Below are positions 33,795-43,900 of a stretch of DNA of 64,000 bases, in pieces; position 1 is the first letter of the stretch; each line of letters opens with the position of its first letter. The DNA lies in assembly GCA_021234155.1 (NCBI GenBank), contig JAJEKV010000027.1, positions 8,528,809 through 8,592,808 of the forward strand, written 5' to 3'. The notes below the pieces were generated by a model. The model saw nothing but the letters and a program-made list of their open reading frames with translations, was not told the origin of the DNA and ran no database searches. The stretch comes from Isoetes taiwanensis. Taxonomy: Eukaryota; Streptophyta; Lycopodiopsida; Isoetales; Isoetaceae. A program made the translations under genes and the position numbers.

Positions 33795-34458
33795 CTTTTC
33801 AAGTGGGAACAGGTGGTAGGGATGGGTGGACTCAGACCACCTACCGCTCTACTTGCACCTGGCTTGGCAGGTTGCCCCAGATGCCTATCCAACACCTCCT
33901 CATATGCCCCAGCTCAGACTGGACTATGGGCGCGATCCTACTTATTCCCAGATGCTTATGGAGGATCTAGCAAGCATCTCACAATGCTCAATGCTGGAGC
34001 AGCATGCAGGCAGGCTCATTGACGTCCTCGGGGCTGCTGTAGAGAGGTGTTTTGGGAGAAGTCACCTTCGACAAACCTCAAGAGCTACGGCCTTTCCGCG
34101 TAACCGGTGGTTCGATGCCGAGTGCAAAGAACGCAAATGCTGGCTCCGCCAAGTCACAGACCCTGCGCTATGCTCAGATGCAGTCAAGCAATACCGCACT
34201 TTCCTCAAGGCTAGAAAGGCCAGGTACATTGCGGCCCATCAATAGGAAATGTTCTTCCTCCTGGAACGTCATCCCATGACCTTCTGGCAGAGAGTGCTCA
34301 GGAGACCAGTACTGCCCACGGGAAACATCACTCCAGACCAGTGGGGGCAATACCTACAACAGCTCTACACCCGAAGGGTGCACGGGCAGCATTAACCCTC
34401 CAGCAGGGCCCAGTACCAGCAACCACAGAGGCGGATGTAACGCAGGGGCTGCAATGTC
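33795..34458 (+). mobile_element. LINE endonuclease-end and linker relic
   Basis: The frame starting near 33,826 reads DSDHLPLYL, the S-D-H motif that closes the APE-type endonuclease of LINEs, then LRLDYGRDPTYSQ and, at 34,100-34,245, RWFDAECKERKCWLRQ and YRTFLKARKARY. The last pieces match the WFD-EC---K-RL...Y----R--K-R-Y linker between endonuclease and reverse transcriptase. After a stop, FWQRVLRRP and TPDQWGQYLQQLY continue the linker. The relic ends abruptly at 34,458, where a CACTA-like end begins. No reverse transcriptase is left. Confidence 0.75.
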
Positions 34459-35540
34459 CACTACAAGAAAATGGGGCCTCTAGTGTCTAGTATATTGGCA
34501 AAAATTTTGACACTAAGTGGACCTTCAATGTTTCTAAAATGGTCAAAATCCCGACACTATACTAGACGTCATCATTGGTCACTGGGGTGACCACCATTCA
34601 GTCAAGATTGTGACAAAAAAAGTTGGACACTAATAGAGTTTCCAACAAGCTTGCAACTTGTACTGTGACAAATTAGCATCACAAATAATAGCAGTTTAGT
34701 GTCAAGAATATCAACAAGCATTTTGTTGAATTCCACAACGGTTTATGACAAGCTTACATCAAGTTTAAGTATGATTTGTGCCAAAACTACAAATATATAG
34801 TGACAAGCTTTGAATTATATATTGTGTCAAAATTACACCAAGGTAATAGAACACTTACAACAGCACCAGTTGTGTAATAGTATCAACTTAGCAACAAAAC
34901 TTTGTGAAGAGTTAACAAGCACCATTCTCAAGATAGTGACAATCTAGCACCAAAACATTGTCAAGAAAATACCAATACAAACTAATTGCACCTTACAACA
35001 ATAAAATTTCAAAAATGGGAAAAGTAATAACTTTGATAATTGAAGACAAAATAACCAATTTCATTATCTAATAAGAATTGGAATACAACAAAGAAATTGA
35101 GCATTCACTTCATGCTTCTCATAATACATTTCAAATGTGCCAACGACCTCTAACTTCAAGTACAAAAGTTCAGTCCTCTTGACTTTCAAAGTCATCTTTA
35201 TTTGTTCTTTTGCCTTCATGATTGTCCTCCTCCTGAATAGTTCGATGTAGAAATTAGCTCTGATTGAAGGAATTTAATGCAATGCAAAATGCTTTAAAAC
35301 ATATGAAACAATAAAACTTCATACCCGTTCTTTATCAAACTCATTATCAATATAGCAAATGTTCTGCATGTAGAATATACAAAATATAAGGTTAATTTGC
35401 ATTGAAAGAAACCACAGATATCACATGAAATATGCATACTGTATTCATAACTTCTTTCTCCTCATGTCAGATTGATTCCATCTCAACCATAAATCTTCTA
35501 ACTTTTGCATCCAACTGCCAGGAAAATTAGAAAAAGCCAA
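34459..35540 (-). mobile_element. CACTA-like element end with transposase-tail exons (partial)
   Basis: The LINE relic is interrupted at 34,459 by CACTACAAGAAAATGGGG, which fits the terminal inverted repeat of plant CACTA elements. The next 500 bases repeat GACACTA, GTGACAA and TGTCAA words, as in subterminal regions. On the minus strand, short exon-like pieces encode QLDAKVRRFMVEMESI, HEEKEVMNT and, nearer the end, an acidic QEEDNHEGKRTNKDDFESQE tail, the kind of end seen in CACTA transposases. The other terminus was not found, so the element is cut near 35,540. A CTTGTAGTG at 35,652 is not a convincing right end, as its neighbouring bases do not match. Confidence 0.45.
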
Positions 35541-35553
35541 GAAAATTATCTTT

Positions 35554-35757
35554 ATGCATCCTTCTTTAGGGCGGATCTTGAAGAAGCGTCAAAATGGCAG
35601 GCAAGAAAATAGGGAGAGGGCACGGCGCCTCGGATGGGCGATGGCGGCGGCCCTTGTAGTGTATATTCTCATAAGTTCCTGTGCTGCAGCATCAGGTGAT
35701 GGAGCTATGGAGCAATTTTCCCTTTCGAGCATCTTTCGTCCAACCCTTGGTAATTAG
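35554..35757 (+). CDS. Possible first exon with a membrane or signal segment
   Basis: The frame carries basic residues followed by LGWAMAAALVVYILISSCAA, a hydrophobic stretch with a small-residue end that resembles a signal peptide, then SGDGAMEQFSLSSIF. The stop is next to a GTAATT word that could be a splice site. No further exon is recognised. Chance is a real possibility. Confidence 0.2.
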   Translation: MHPSLGRILKKRQNGRQENRERARRLGWAMAAALVVYILISSCAAASGDGAMEQFSLSSIFRPTLGN

Positions 35758-35759
35758 GA

Positions 35760-36900
35760 TCGTCTATGTGCAAAGGCATCGGATTACTCTGAAGCTGCTA
35801 ATCTACCATTTAATCTGTTTCTTTTTTTTTTTGAGTTTTGCTCAAGTCGCGAAGGCTTGATGAGCATTCCCACAAGATAAGCTTTTCGGGCATTTTGGCG
35901 GATTTTATCACACGCTATTTGCTGCTGATGCGGAAAGAAATCTAGTCGGTGTTACAAATGGTGGTTCTACCTTGAGGCTAGCTAGAATATCTCGGAGGGT
36001 TACGGAAATGGGGAAAATTTTATTGTCGCCCGTTCATTTGGCTCTTTGGAACAACAGTTAGAACATATTATAACTAGAAACTAAGTTACTCAGGGCATGC
36101 ATTGGATTTGGTTGCGGGAAATCACATCTTATTTTTGGATCCATGATTTGAATAATGCTTGCCGATTTCATTGTAATATACACCATTTAGCATTTTTAAG
36201 CATAGTTTGTATTTTTCGATGAAATCTTGCAGAAGAATTGTTTGTCTAACATGATTATTTTTTATCTTGGATCTATGTTTTTTTTTTAACAATCCATTCA
36301 ATTGTTTTAGGAATATAGTCTGTGGTTTCAGGAATTGTCAATTCTACATCCACATCAAATCCCTCTGGAACACCCTGTTATTGTGCTACATATTGATATT
36401 GAGTGTGGTCCTTCTAAATTTGTCGTCTCTAAATTATGGAACTGCCACTAAATTCCTCGTAGATCTTGAGAACCTAGAGGCCCCTCTTCTTGCCACTCGT
36501 CCTCCGAGTTCATCCTTCAAGGAGAAGCACCCGTCGGTTGAGATACAACCTACAAGAGCTATCTAGATTGGAGTGGCATTTGTTTGCACCTTTTTGCAAT
36601 TCAATGAATTCATTTATTTGTCATATAAAGAGTAGTTCCTAGAGTTTTGAGATATATGTTATGTACATTACAAGTATTTCGTATTTGATGAGCCTTGCCT
36701 TCCTAATAGGTTTTCTCCTTTGTTCACATTGTCAAGTACCCTTCACCATTTACTATTCCCCTTCATCCAACTAGTTCTTAGATATCAAAATCATTCTTCA
36801 ATTGTATCAAATAATATCCCTTGGTGTAGTAATATATCTTATGTATGAATACACAACATAATTTTGTTGAAATACTAGACACAAAGTTGGATGGCATTCT
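35760..36900. other. AT-rich spacer
   Basis: One frame at 36,267-36,566 has a hydrophobic Leu/Ile-rich core but no recognised motif. Nothing else is supported. Confidence 0.35.
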
Positions 36901-36920
36901 GTTATAAGTCTTAAGAAAAT

Positions 36921-37043
36921 GAGGGTGATGCTATTTATTTCCACCTTGAGGAGGGTGATGCTATCTATTTCCACCTTGAGGGTGACGCATAGTTGTTTTC
37001 CACCCACTGGGTGATGCTTTTCCACCTTCTGGGTGATGCTCTT
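36921..37043. repeat. ~30-bp minisatellite
   Basis: GAGGGTGATGCTATTTATTTCCACCTTGAG occurs at 36,921 and 36,951 with one change, followed by shorter, diverged units that keep GGGTGA(T/C)GC and TTTCCACC to about 37,043. Confidence 0.8.
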
Positions 37044-37264
37044 TATGTTTCTGATATGCTCTTCTTTGCAGGTTTTTGATTGTGCGGCTTGCCTTGTCCC
37101 TGCCATGCATGTTGGTTTTTCTAACCATTCACGGGTATTTTTAGGGTTCCTTTATGTTGCTGCAGGTTTTCCGCAGTCTTCTGGGGTCCTGCTTTTCTTG
37201 GCTTCGCCGTCGACCCGTCTCCTTCGTATCTCCAGGCAACACATTCAAGGTTGTTGGCGACTAT

Positions 37265-37324
37265 TTCTCATTAGGGTTTTCCTCGAAAACCCGAAAGGGC
37301 GGGGTTTTTTTATCCCGATGAGAA
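37265..37324 (+). ncRNA. LINE-3'-end-like hairpin, locus 2
   Basis: TTCTCAT and ATGAGAA form a 7-bp perfect stem around the core TAGGGTTTTCCTCGAAAACC + CGAAAGGGCGGGGTTTTTTT + ATCCC. The core itself can pair (AAACCC with GGGTTT). The core is shared with 39,163-39,248 and, in reverse, with 48,408-48,473, but the stem sequence is different in each. No LINE coding text is recognised upstream here. Confidence 0.6.
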
Positions 37325-37407
37325 TCGGCCGGTTTTATGTCTCTTGCGAGTCCCTTCCCAGAATCTTCCTTTTCAATTTACCAACGTGCCTATCAATGCT
37401 ATTTTTC

Positions 37408-37698
37408 TTATCGGCTACACTTCCTCTCCTTATATGGTCCTCGCCCAAGCACTTCGTTTTCATCCTCATGCAGTTCACTCTCATTTTCTAGACCCTCTGG
37501 AACCTCATCACCATTTGAATCTTCTGTCAATTGATCTGGATCATAATCCTTATCATCTGCAGATTCATAGTCTTCATCAAGACCCTCAATTTGGTCTATG
37601 AAAGTGGACGTAGACGATGATATAGTGATGCACCGCTTTGTCCTTGATGCCGTAGGTCCCAAGAACTCATTTATTCTCTTCGGCGAAGCTCCCTCCAT
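37408..37698 (-). CDS. Acidic frame of unknown nature
   Basis: The minus-strand frame encodes IDQIEGLDEDYESADDKDYD and ESELHEDENEV, an Asp/Glu-rich run resembling the acidic regions of transposon-encoded or nuclear proteins. No folded domain is recognised and no neighbouring exon was found. Confidence 0.25.
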   Translation of the reverse strand: MEGASPKRINEFLGPTASRTKRCITISSSTSTFIDQIEGLDEDYESADDKDYDPDQLTEDSNGDEVPEGLENESELHEDENEVLGRGPYKERKCSR

Positions 37699-37874
37699 GC
37701 TGCATAAATTTGATGATCGGCATCAACATCAACAGCTACTTTTGCACATCTGACTTGTTTTGCACAATTGAATATGCTAAAAACTAACCTGAATTGATGA
37801 AGATAAAACTTAGATTGTAGATGGAAATGGATCTCTATCTCAACCAAATCGTGAACAAAAATCCAGACTGCTCT

Positions 37875-37944
37875 GCAAATGACAATAAAATATAATATTC
37901 AAATTATCATTCCATCCATATTCATTGAATATTCATATTCATAT
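37875..37944. repeat. 70-bp direct repeat, left copy
   Basis: GCAAATGACAATAAAATATA...ATTCATATTCATAT is identical with 38,349-38,418. The two enclose 404 bp of unrelated text, as would a small insertion with long flanking duplication or the LTRs of a very short element. Confidence 0.8.
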
Positions 37945-38348
37945 GAGACTTGATACAACGAAGTACTCTTGGACCAATTCAATAACTAAAAAAACAAAAG
38001 AAAAACTTCCCTTCAATCTTTAGAAGGTTTAGACCACCCAACCTAAGTTCGGGCTTTACTACAGAATTGTTATCCTGGCGGCACCACAAACCGGGTCTTA
38101 AGAGAATTGAGAGAACCGGACTCTAGCTAGGAAGACTTTAGCAAGGCAAGGAGATCACTCAATCAAGCAACCGATTTTTTTGCCTCGGCATCAAGAAGTC
38201 GGCTGCTTATATAGGCTGGGTCCCTCTATTTTAAAATATCCCTTTATCCATCCGAAATTATCTAGTTCTGGGAAAAGATCCCAAGATGCTAAAATCGGCC
38301 CGAGATATCAATAGCTCGCCTTTTTCCTTTTGATCGATCTTTACGCTC

Positions 38349-38418
38349 GCAAATGACAATAAAATATAATATTCAAATTATCATTCCATCCATATTCATT
38401 GAATATTCATATTCATAT
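38349..38418. repeat. 70-bp direct repeat, right copy
   Basis: All 70 bases are equal to 37,875-37,944, offset 474. Confidence 0.8.
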
Positions 38419-38424
38419 TCACAT

Positions 38425-38610
38425 GAATCCCATCGATCCGGAGACATCGGATCGCCATTCTAGAATGGGACGAGCATGCATGTTTTGCATGCATGCGGTA
38501 CGCATGCCCGCTTCTCACAGTTGGGAGTTCGCTATTTTAGGGCGGCGTTTACGCTTCGACTTCTCATCGGCGCTTCCTCTTCTCTCTCGTGATACCTTAT
38601 TCTCTTTGAA
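38425..38610. repeat. ~185-bp direct repeat rich in short palindromes, left copy
   Basis: It includes CGATCCG-gagaca-TCGGATCG, CCATTCTAGAATGG and GCATGCATG-TTTTG-CATGCATGC, three separate palindromes or hairpins in 80 bases, then TTGGGAGTTCGCTATTTTAG to TTATTCTCTTTGAA. The second copy is at 38,788-38,968. Confidence 0.75.
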
Positions 38611-38787
38611 TTGTTTCCGGCGGGGGGAGGGGCTTCTTCCTGCCTGGTTTGGCCAATTTGGCGTTTCTTTCATCTCGTCCTTTCGGCCTTTAGCCTTCAT
38701 CCTGTGACCTTCGTCCCTCGATCCTAGTTTGTTAAGGAAGTCCTTTGGTATTCGGGCGGTTTGTTGGTTTCATCGAGTCCCATTCTA

Positions 38788-38968
38788 GAATCCCATCGAT
38801 CCGGACATCGGATCGCCATTCTAGAATGGGGCGAGCATGCATGTTTTGCATGCATCGGGCGGGCGCATGCCCGCCTCGGTTGGGAGTTCGCTATTTTAGG
38901 CGGCGTTTACGCCCGACTTCTCATCGGCGCTTCCTCTTCTCTCTCAGCAGTACCTTATTCTCTTTGAA
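38788..38968. repeat. ~180-bp direct repeat rich in short palindromes, right copy
   Basis: It matches 38,425-38,610 with about ten small indels. It is preceded by CGGGCGGTTTGTTGGTTTCA and GTCCCATTCTAGAAT (38,753-38,791), which recur at 39,409-39,448. Confidence 0.75.
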
Positions 38969-39162
38969 CCCACCCTCCCCCTTCTTTGTTATTGTATTTT
39001 TTATCGCGTGGCGCGCCAGAATCAACCCCTCCACTCGGGAGGTTTGTTTTGTCTTGTTGTTTTGTTGGTGATGTGCGGTGCCGGGTTAGCGGCGGCATCT
39101 GTTTCGACTTTTCCATTCGTGGGTTTTGGGAGCGATTTTTATGCCTTACGTTTGTCCAAGCC

Positions 39163-39248
39163 CCTTGCCGAAGGCTTATCACTAGGGTTTTTCCTCGAAA
39201 ACCCGAAAGGGCGGGGTTTTTTAATCCCGGTGATAAGCTTTCGGCAGG
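39163..39248 (+). ncRNA. LINE-3'-end-like hairpin, locus 3
   Basis: The arms TTGCCGAAGGCTTATCAC and GTGATAAGCTTTCGGCAGG form a stem of about 17 bp with one G-T/A mismatch around the core TAGGGTTTTTCCTCGAAAAC + CCGAAAGGGCGGGGTTTTTT + AATCCC. About 45 bases after it stands TTTTGTTGGGGTCCAAATGATATAATTGG, which parallels TTTTTGTTTGGGTCCCATAGGCCAATTGG in the LINE end of 48,323-48,939. This makes a LINE 3' UTR the likely origin. Confidence 0.65.
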
Positions 39249-39449
39249 TACACTAGCCCAGTCTCTATTAGCATTGTATTTTGTTGGGGTCCAAATGATA
39301 TAATTGGATTTTCCCTTTATTTTTTATGGGTAGTTCGCATGTGTGCGGCTACCCACTATCCACCATTGTAGAAAATCTGCTGAGATGAATGAGAAGCAAG
39401 TCTAAGTCGGGCGGTTTGTTGGTTTCATGCGAGTCCCATTCTAGAATAA

Positions 39450-39880
39450 CAATGAAACAATTGCATACGAGAAGAACAAGAAAACACAGGCTCCACAGGT
39501 AGAATGAACTAAACCTATGTGAAAGGGCGGTTTTTTGATGCTACCTCGGTCAAATTCAAAAATATGAAAATATATATGAAACCCTAATCCTAGAGGACTA
39601 CAAGTGGTGATTCTTAGATGGACATGTGGCCAAGATGTAATATGGCACCCCCTTGCCCATTAAAATTTACCTAAGGTTCTAATTGGCTACCTCGACAAGT
39701 TTTTTCCCACGCACAAAAAATCGAATTGGCCACACCCTACACCTAGCCGGATTTAGTAAATATCGAATTGGCTACTAAACAAATAAACTCTACAAATTCG
39801 TGTTTTGAACTGGCCACTACCCTTCGGTCAGGACATGAACGTATCCTACTCTGGTGTAGCCAACCATTTCTGAAAAAATA
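39450..39880. other. Spacer before the methyltransferase-like frame
   Basis: Non-coding as far as I can see. GGCCAC, TTGGCTAC and GCCAACT words recur several times (39,668-39,905) without a clear period. Confidence 0.3.
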
Positions 39881-39883
39881 TGA

Positions 39884-40813
39884 ATGTGTGGCCAACTGGC
39901 CCGCCGGGGCCACTTAAAAATACCCTACTTGCCAAACTGCTTGTTTAGCCAGAGTCAGATCCAAGGGAGTTCGCATGTCTCCATGGGTGCTTATGAAGAA
40001 CAAGGCTGGGTTAGCAAGAAAATGGTTAAGGAATTTCAATACTACGTCACCCATGTGACGATCAATAGAAGTGAGGCGCGTATCTTGCCTGTGCAACCCA
40101 GGTTGGAGCTGCGTCTAACTTAGGGGACCAATGCACCAAGAGGCACCCCTCTTCCAAAGTATCCAATCACAGGTAATGAGGAGGTGGACGCAAAAACAAA
40201 GAAAAAATGTCAGGAATACTTCACAGGTAAGCCAAAGTTCTCATGGGCTGCTATGGAAGGGGATTTCGTTCTCAAAGGCCAGGCTAAAACGTCGTATATT
40301 TACGCCATGGTCAAAGAGTTGGTTCCCGATGATGGTGCTGTTCTTGACTTCTTTTCTGTGGGGACAGCTTCTAGAGTGGCTCTAATGCAAGGGAAACGTA
40401 GCGTTTCCTTGGAGTATGACGATAAGGTCTGCAGGTTTTTGAGATCGTTCTTCGAGACCTTAGAGAAAATGGCAAGGCCAGACTGTGAAGAAGAAGAAGA
40501 GGAACAGAAAGAAGTCCCTAACGCTGGAGACGTTCCGGACCTCAAGATAACTCAAGAGACCGACCTGAGTAACATGGACACGATCCTGGACCAGTTAGAT
40601 CAGAAAGGCTTTGAAGAGAGGCTACAGGAAACTCGGGAGTTGCTAGAGAAGACGGAAAGGGACTCCGCTGCACTTGATAAAACATTCGAAAAGCTCGAGG
40701 TACTGAACTAGAAGTTTGAAATGGCAATGCCATTAATAACTGGTATGATCAACAAACAATCTACCCAGTTCGAATACTGGGTACCTCTGAAGGAATTTCT
40801 CTCAATGGAATGA
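39884..40813 (+). pseudogene. DNA methyltransferase-like + coiled-coil reading frame with two in-frame TAG codons
   Basis: From ATG 39,884 one frame runs to TGA 40,811 interrupted only by TAG at 40,121 and 40,709. Part 1 includes GWVSKKMVKEFQYYVTHVTI. Part 2 (40,124-40,708) has SYIYAMVKELVPDDGAVLDF, then FSVGTASRVALMQGKRSVSLE and YDDKVCRFLRSFF. This resembles the cofactor-binding end of N6/N4-type DNA methyltransferases: hydrophobic strand, F-x-x-G-T loop, then a strand with G-R/K and an acidic E-x-D. An acidic linker and a coiled coil (GFEERLQETRELLEKTERD) follow. Part 3 adds FEMAMPLITGMINKQSTQFE. Both stops are CAG-to-TAG away from Gln. The catalytic (D/N/S)PP(Y/F) motif was not seen, so activity is unproven; a related but inactive or transposon-borne domain is possible. 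Copy 2 of the 20 kb unit starts 60 bases downstream. Confidence 0.55.
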
Positions 40814-40999
40814 GCATGCATTTTAGCCATTTTTCAACTATCTTATACTTTCCTAAATGCAATTTTTACTGTAATCAACACGTGCCTATATGCAAGAACG
40901 TACTACCACATTTTTTCTTTTGCAATGATAAAGAAAAATCACTCTAGAAAGTATATCTCCGGGGTCAGATTTTCATTCATTCAAGAATCACACAACAAT

Positions 41000-43900
41000 T
41001 AATCGAATCCGGGTACAAGATCAAGCAGAATTTCAAATCAAGTAATCAAGTGAAAAATATAAGGAAATCCATGGTAATCTAATGCTTGGAAGCTCGAATC
41101 ATCAAGACCGGTCTTTCCTCAAAGAATCTCGATCAATCTTTCGCCCAAAGGCCCTCGAAAAACTCTGTGCAGTGTTCCCCTTTTCAAAAATCCCCTGTTC
41201 CGGCCCGTTCTTGGCAAATCCGAGCCAGATTCTTGTCTTTTTGTTTAATAATTGAGTTCTTGGTGTAATGGGAGCAGATCCGAAGGCATTAGATCATGAG
41301 TTATTTCTGGTTAATCTGTTGGATCTTGGCATGACTGGGATTTTAGGGTTCTTGAGAGAATGCTCGATATCCCACAAGCAAAAATAAAAAAGGCAGCTCG
41401 GATATATAGGCTGGCACAGTCAGTATTATTAACTAACGTGCTATGCCCACGTGGGAGTCGGTCCGTTATCACCCCACATGCCCGGGTGTACCACGTGGCG
41501 GGGGGTGATTGGACGGGGGAATCTAGGCTGGGGGGGTAGATAGGAATTTTTTTTTAGTTCATGGAGTCAGGCACGTTTCCCAAGAAACCCAAAATGACTA
41601 TCTAAATGAACCCTTTTTTGAAAATTCTTTTTTGCAAAAAGAATCTTTTTTGAATGCTTTATACCATGGAGGAATCTTTTTTGCAAAATCAGCTTTTTGA
41701 TTTTTGGCTTAAAAGGGATGCGGAAATGGTGAGGTGGCAAATAGGCAATGTGAGTTGGCAAGATGATGATGACATGGCAAAAAGAGGTAATGAGGTGTCA
41801 AACAAGTTGACAAGGTATATTTTTTCTAGTCAAAACATATGATGAGGTGGAGGGGATTGTGTGACACGTGGGTAGTGATGTGGAAGTGTTGGTGATGATG
41901 TGGCAAGACAACATGTCCTCTTTATGATCTAAACAACTTATTTTGAAAAATCTTGAAGAAAATGGAATCTTCAATGGGGGTGACATGTGTGTGGTGTGAC
42001 ATGGCCATGGTGATGATGTGTATGATGACTTGGCAATTTTCAAGTGGTGACATGGGTCAGTTTGATGCTAGTGCATATAAATTGCACACTTTAGGCAATT
42101 CTTTGACTTTTGTTGCTTCCCTTAGGAATTTTGCACTTTCTCTCTCTATTTTGACGTCTAGTGAGAGAATTTGACCCTAGACCATGGAGATGGCCAAATT
42201 GAGTGGATTTTTTTCGCTTTTACAAGATAGAGGTGGGTGTGTGAGGCATGAATGGTGTATGAAAGAGATGTTTTTTACTAGAAAAAATTCCTTAAGCCAA
42301 TTTGCTATAGGAAATGAAGGCTAGGCATGGAATTTGAGGTCATGTGGGAACTTTTGCATGATGGAGGCTTGAGATATGGATCATATGAAATAGTCATGCC
42401 AAGAACTCAATGGAAATTCCACATACCAAGAACACTCAAGGGGTCTTCCAAACTTCAAAGTTGCTTTGCTTGAATCACCTTTCCTAGCATACTTGTGTGA
42501 TCTTTCATGAATGTCTTCATCTTGGTCTTCAAGTGTCCACTTCATGATTTCTAAAGATGTGTTCTCTTCAAATCAATGGTGCTTGTGTATTCAAATCAAT
42601 ATGCAAGCATAAGTAAATCAGTATGTATCTTGCTCTTCTATGCTGCCATAGCATGGCAACATGTAGACTCTTTTGTTTTCCTCTTCAGCTTTGCTCCAAT
42701 TCACTCTTGTGTTATAGTTAATCTGCAAGGAGCTTGTTGAAAAAGAGCTAAGAATGCATGGAGATTTTGATAACTGCTGCTTTAAGCTCTGCTAAGGCAT
42801 AGTTTCCGGCACTATACTGGCGATGGCAGATAAGCCCTTGTGCTCCATTTGATTTGCTACTCATCTCATCTCTATAAGTTCAGACTTTTGGTTTCGAGAT
42901 TTGGGCTTTTTAGTTCCAAGATTGTATGTGTAATTGTTACAAGAAATTTACTGCATGGTGCTGCCCCATGTTGGGGTGCATAAACTGGTGGATTTCATGA
43001 TACTTCCTCCAACTTTAACATTTGCAGTAAAATAAGAACTCTTATCACAGTTGTAGGACTAGTTTGTCGGACTGAACCACAATACTCTCACAAGCTTACA
43101 TGAATTTTGTACATACACAAGCATAAGATTTTAAGAGACGCAACCAATGCTTTGTTGATCGAAATTGAGATTGAACTTCCTAATTGGTGTTCTAGTGCTT
43201 TACGAGAATTCTAGTGTTTATTCGAGTTGGCAATTTGTTCTGTGCATAACTCTGGTCAAAGAAAGAGAATTTGATATCGTACTTGCACATATGTAGCGTC
43301 TCCTGCTAAAAAAATTGGTCTAAAAGAAGGAATTTGATTTCATAGTTGTAGATTTGTGGCATCTTCTGCTATTTCTTATGTCGCATGAGGTAACTTGCAA
43401 AATCGGTTGGCTAAAGAAACAACAAATTTATTTTGCTCACAATTTGAAAATAGAACCTCTATCGATTCCAACAACTAAAAACAAAGGTGCTATCACAGAT
43501 AGGTTGCACTTGATGACTAAAAGCTAGTTGGCATGGTTCAAGTATGAAAATTATACTTTTTCCTTATATTTTAAAAATATCATATTTTTTTCTACATATG
43601 TGGATAAATCATTATGGTATAGATATGCAATTATGTAGCACAATAACAGGGAATCAATGGGGATTTAATATGGATGTAAAAATAACAATTCCTGTAACCA
43701 TAGACCATATATCCCTAAACTATGTTATTAAAAAAACATAGATTCGAGATAAAAAATAATTACATAAGCTCACTGAGTATATTGGTTAAAGTAGTCTTAT
43801 TAGGACATTGAATTATTTTGGTAGAGCTTCGAGCCCCCATCTTTCATATTCTAAAAGCTTAGACAAAGTCGTATAAAGGTTCGATATTCCCTCAAAGTCG

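Noticed and set aside
35645-35665. CTTGTAGTG at 35,652 as right end of the CACTA-like element
   Set aside because: Only nine bases match; the next bases (GGGCCGCCGCC on the reverse strand) do not resemble the left end, and no 3-bp target duplication fits.
40184-40186. GTG at 40,184 as a start codon for the methyltransferase-like frame
   Set aside because: The frame continues upstream of it (PKYPITGNEEVDAKTKKK) to the TAG at 40,121 and beyond, and plant genes start with ATG.
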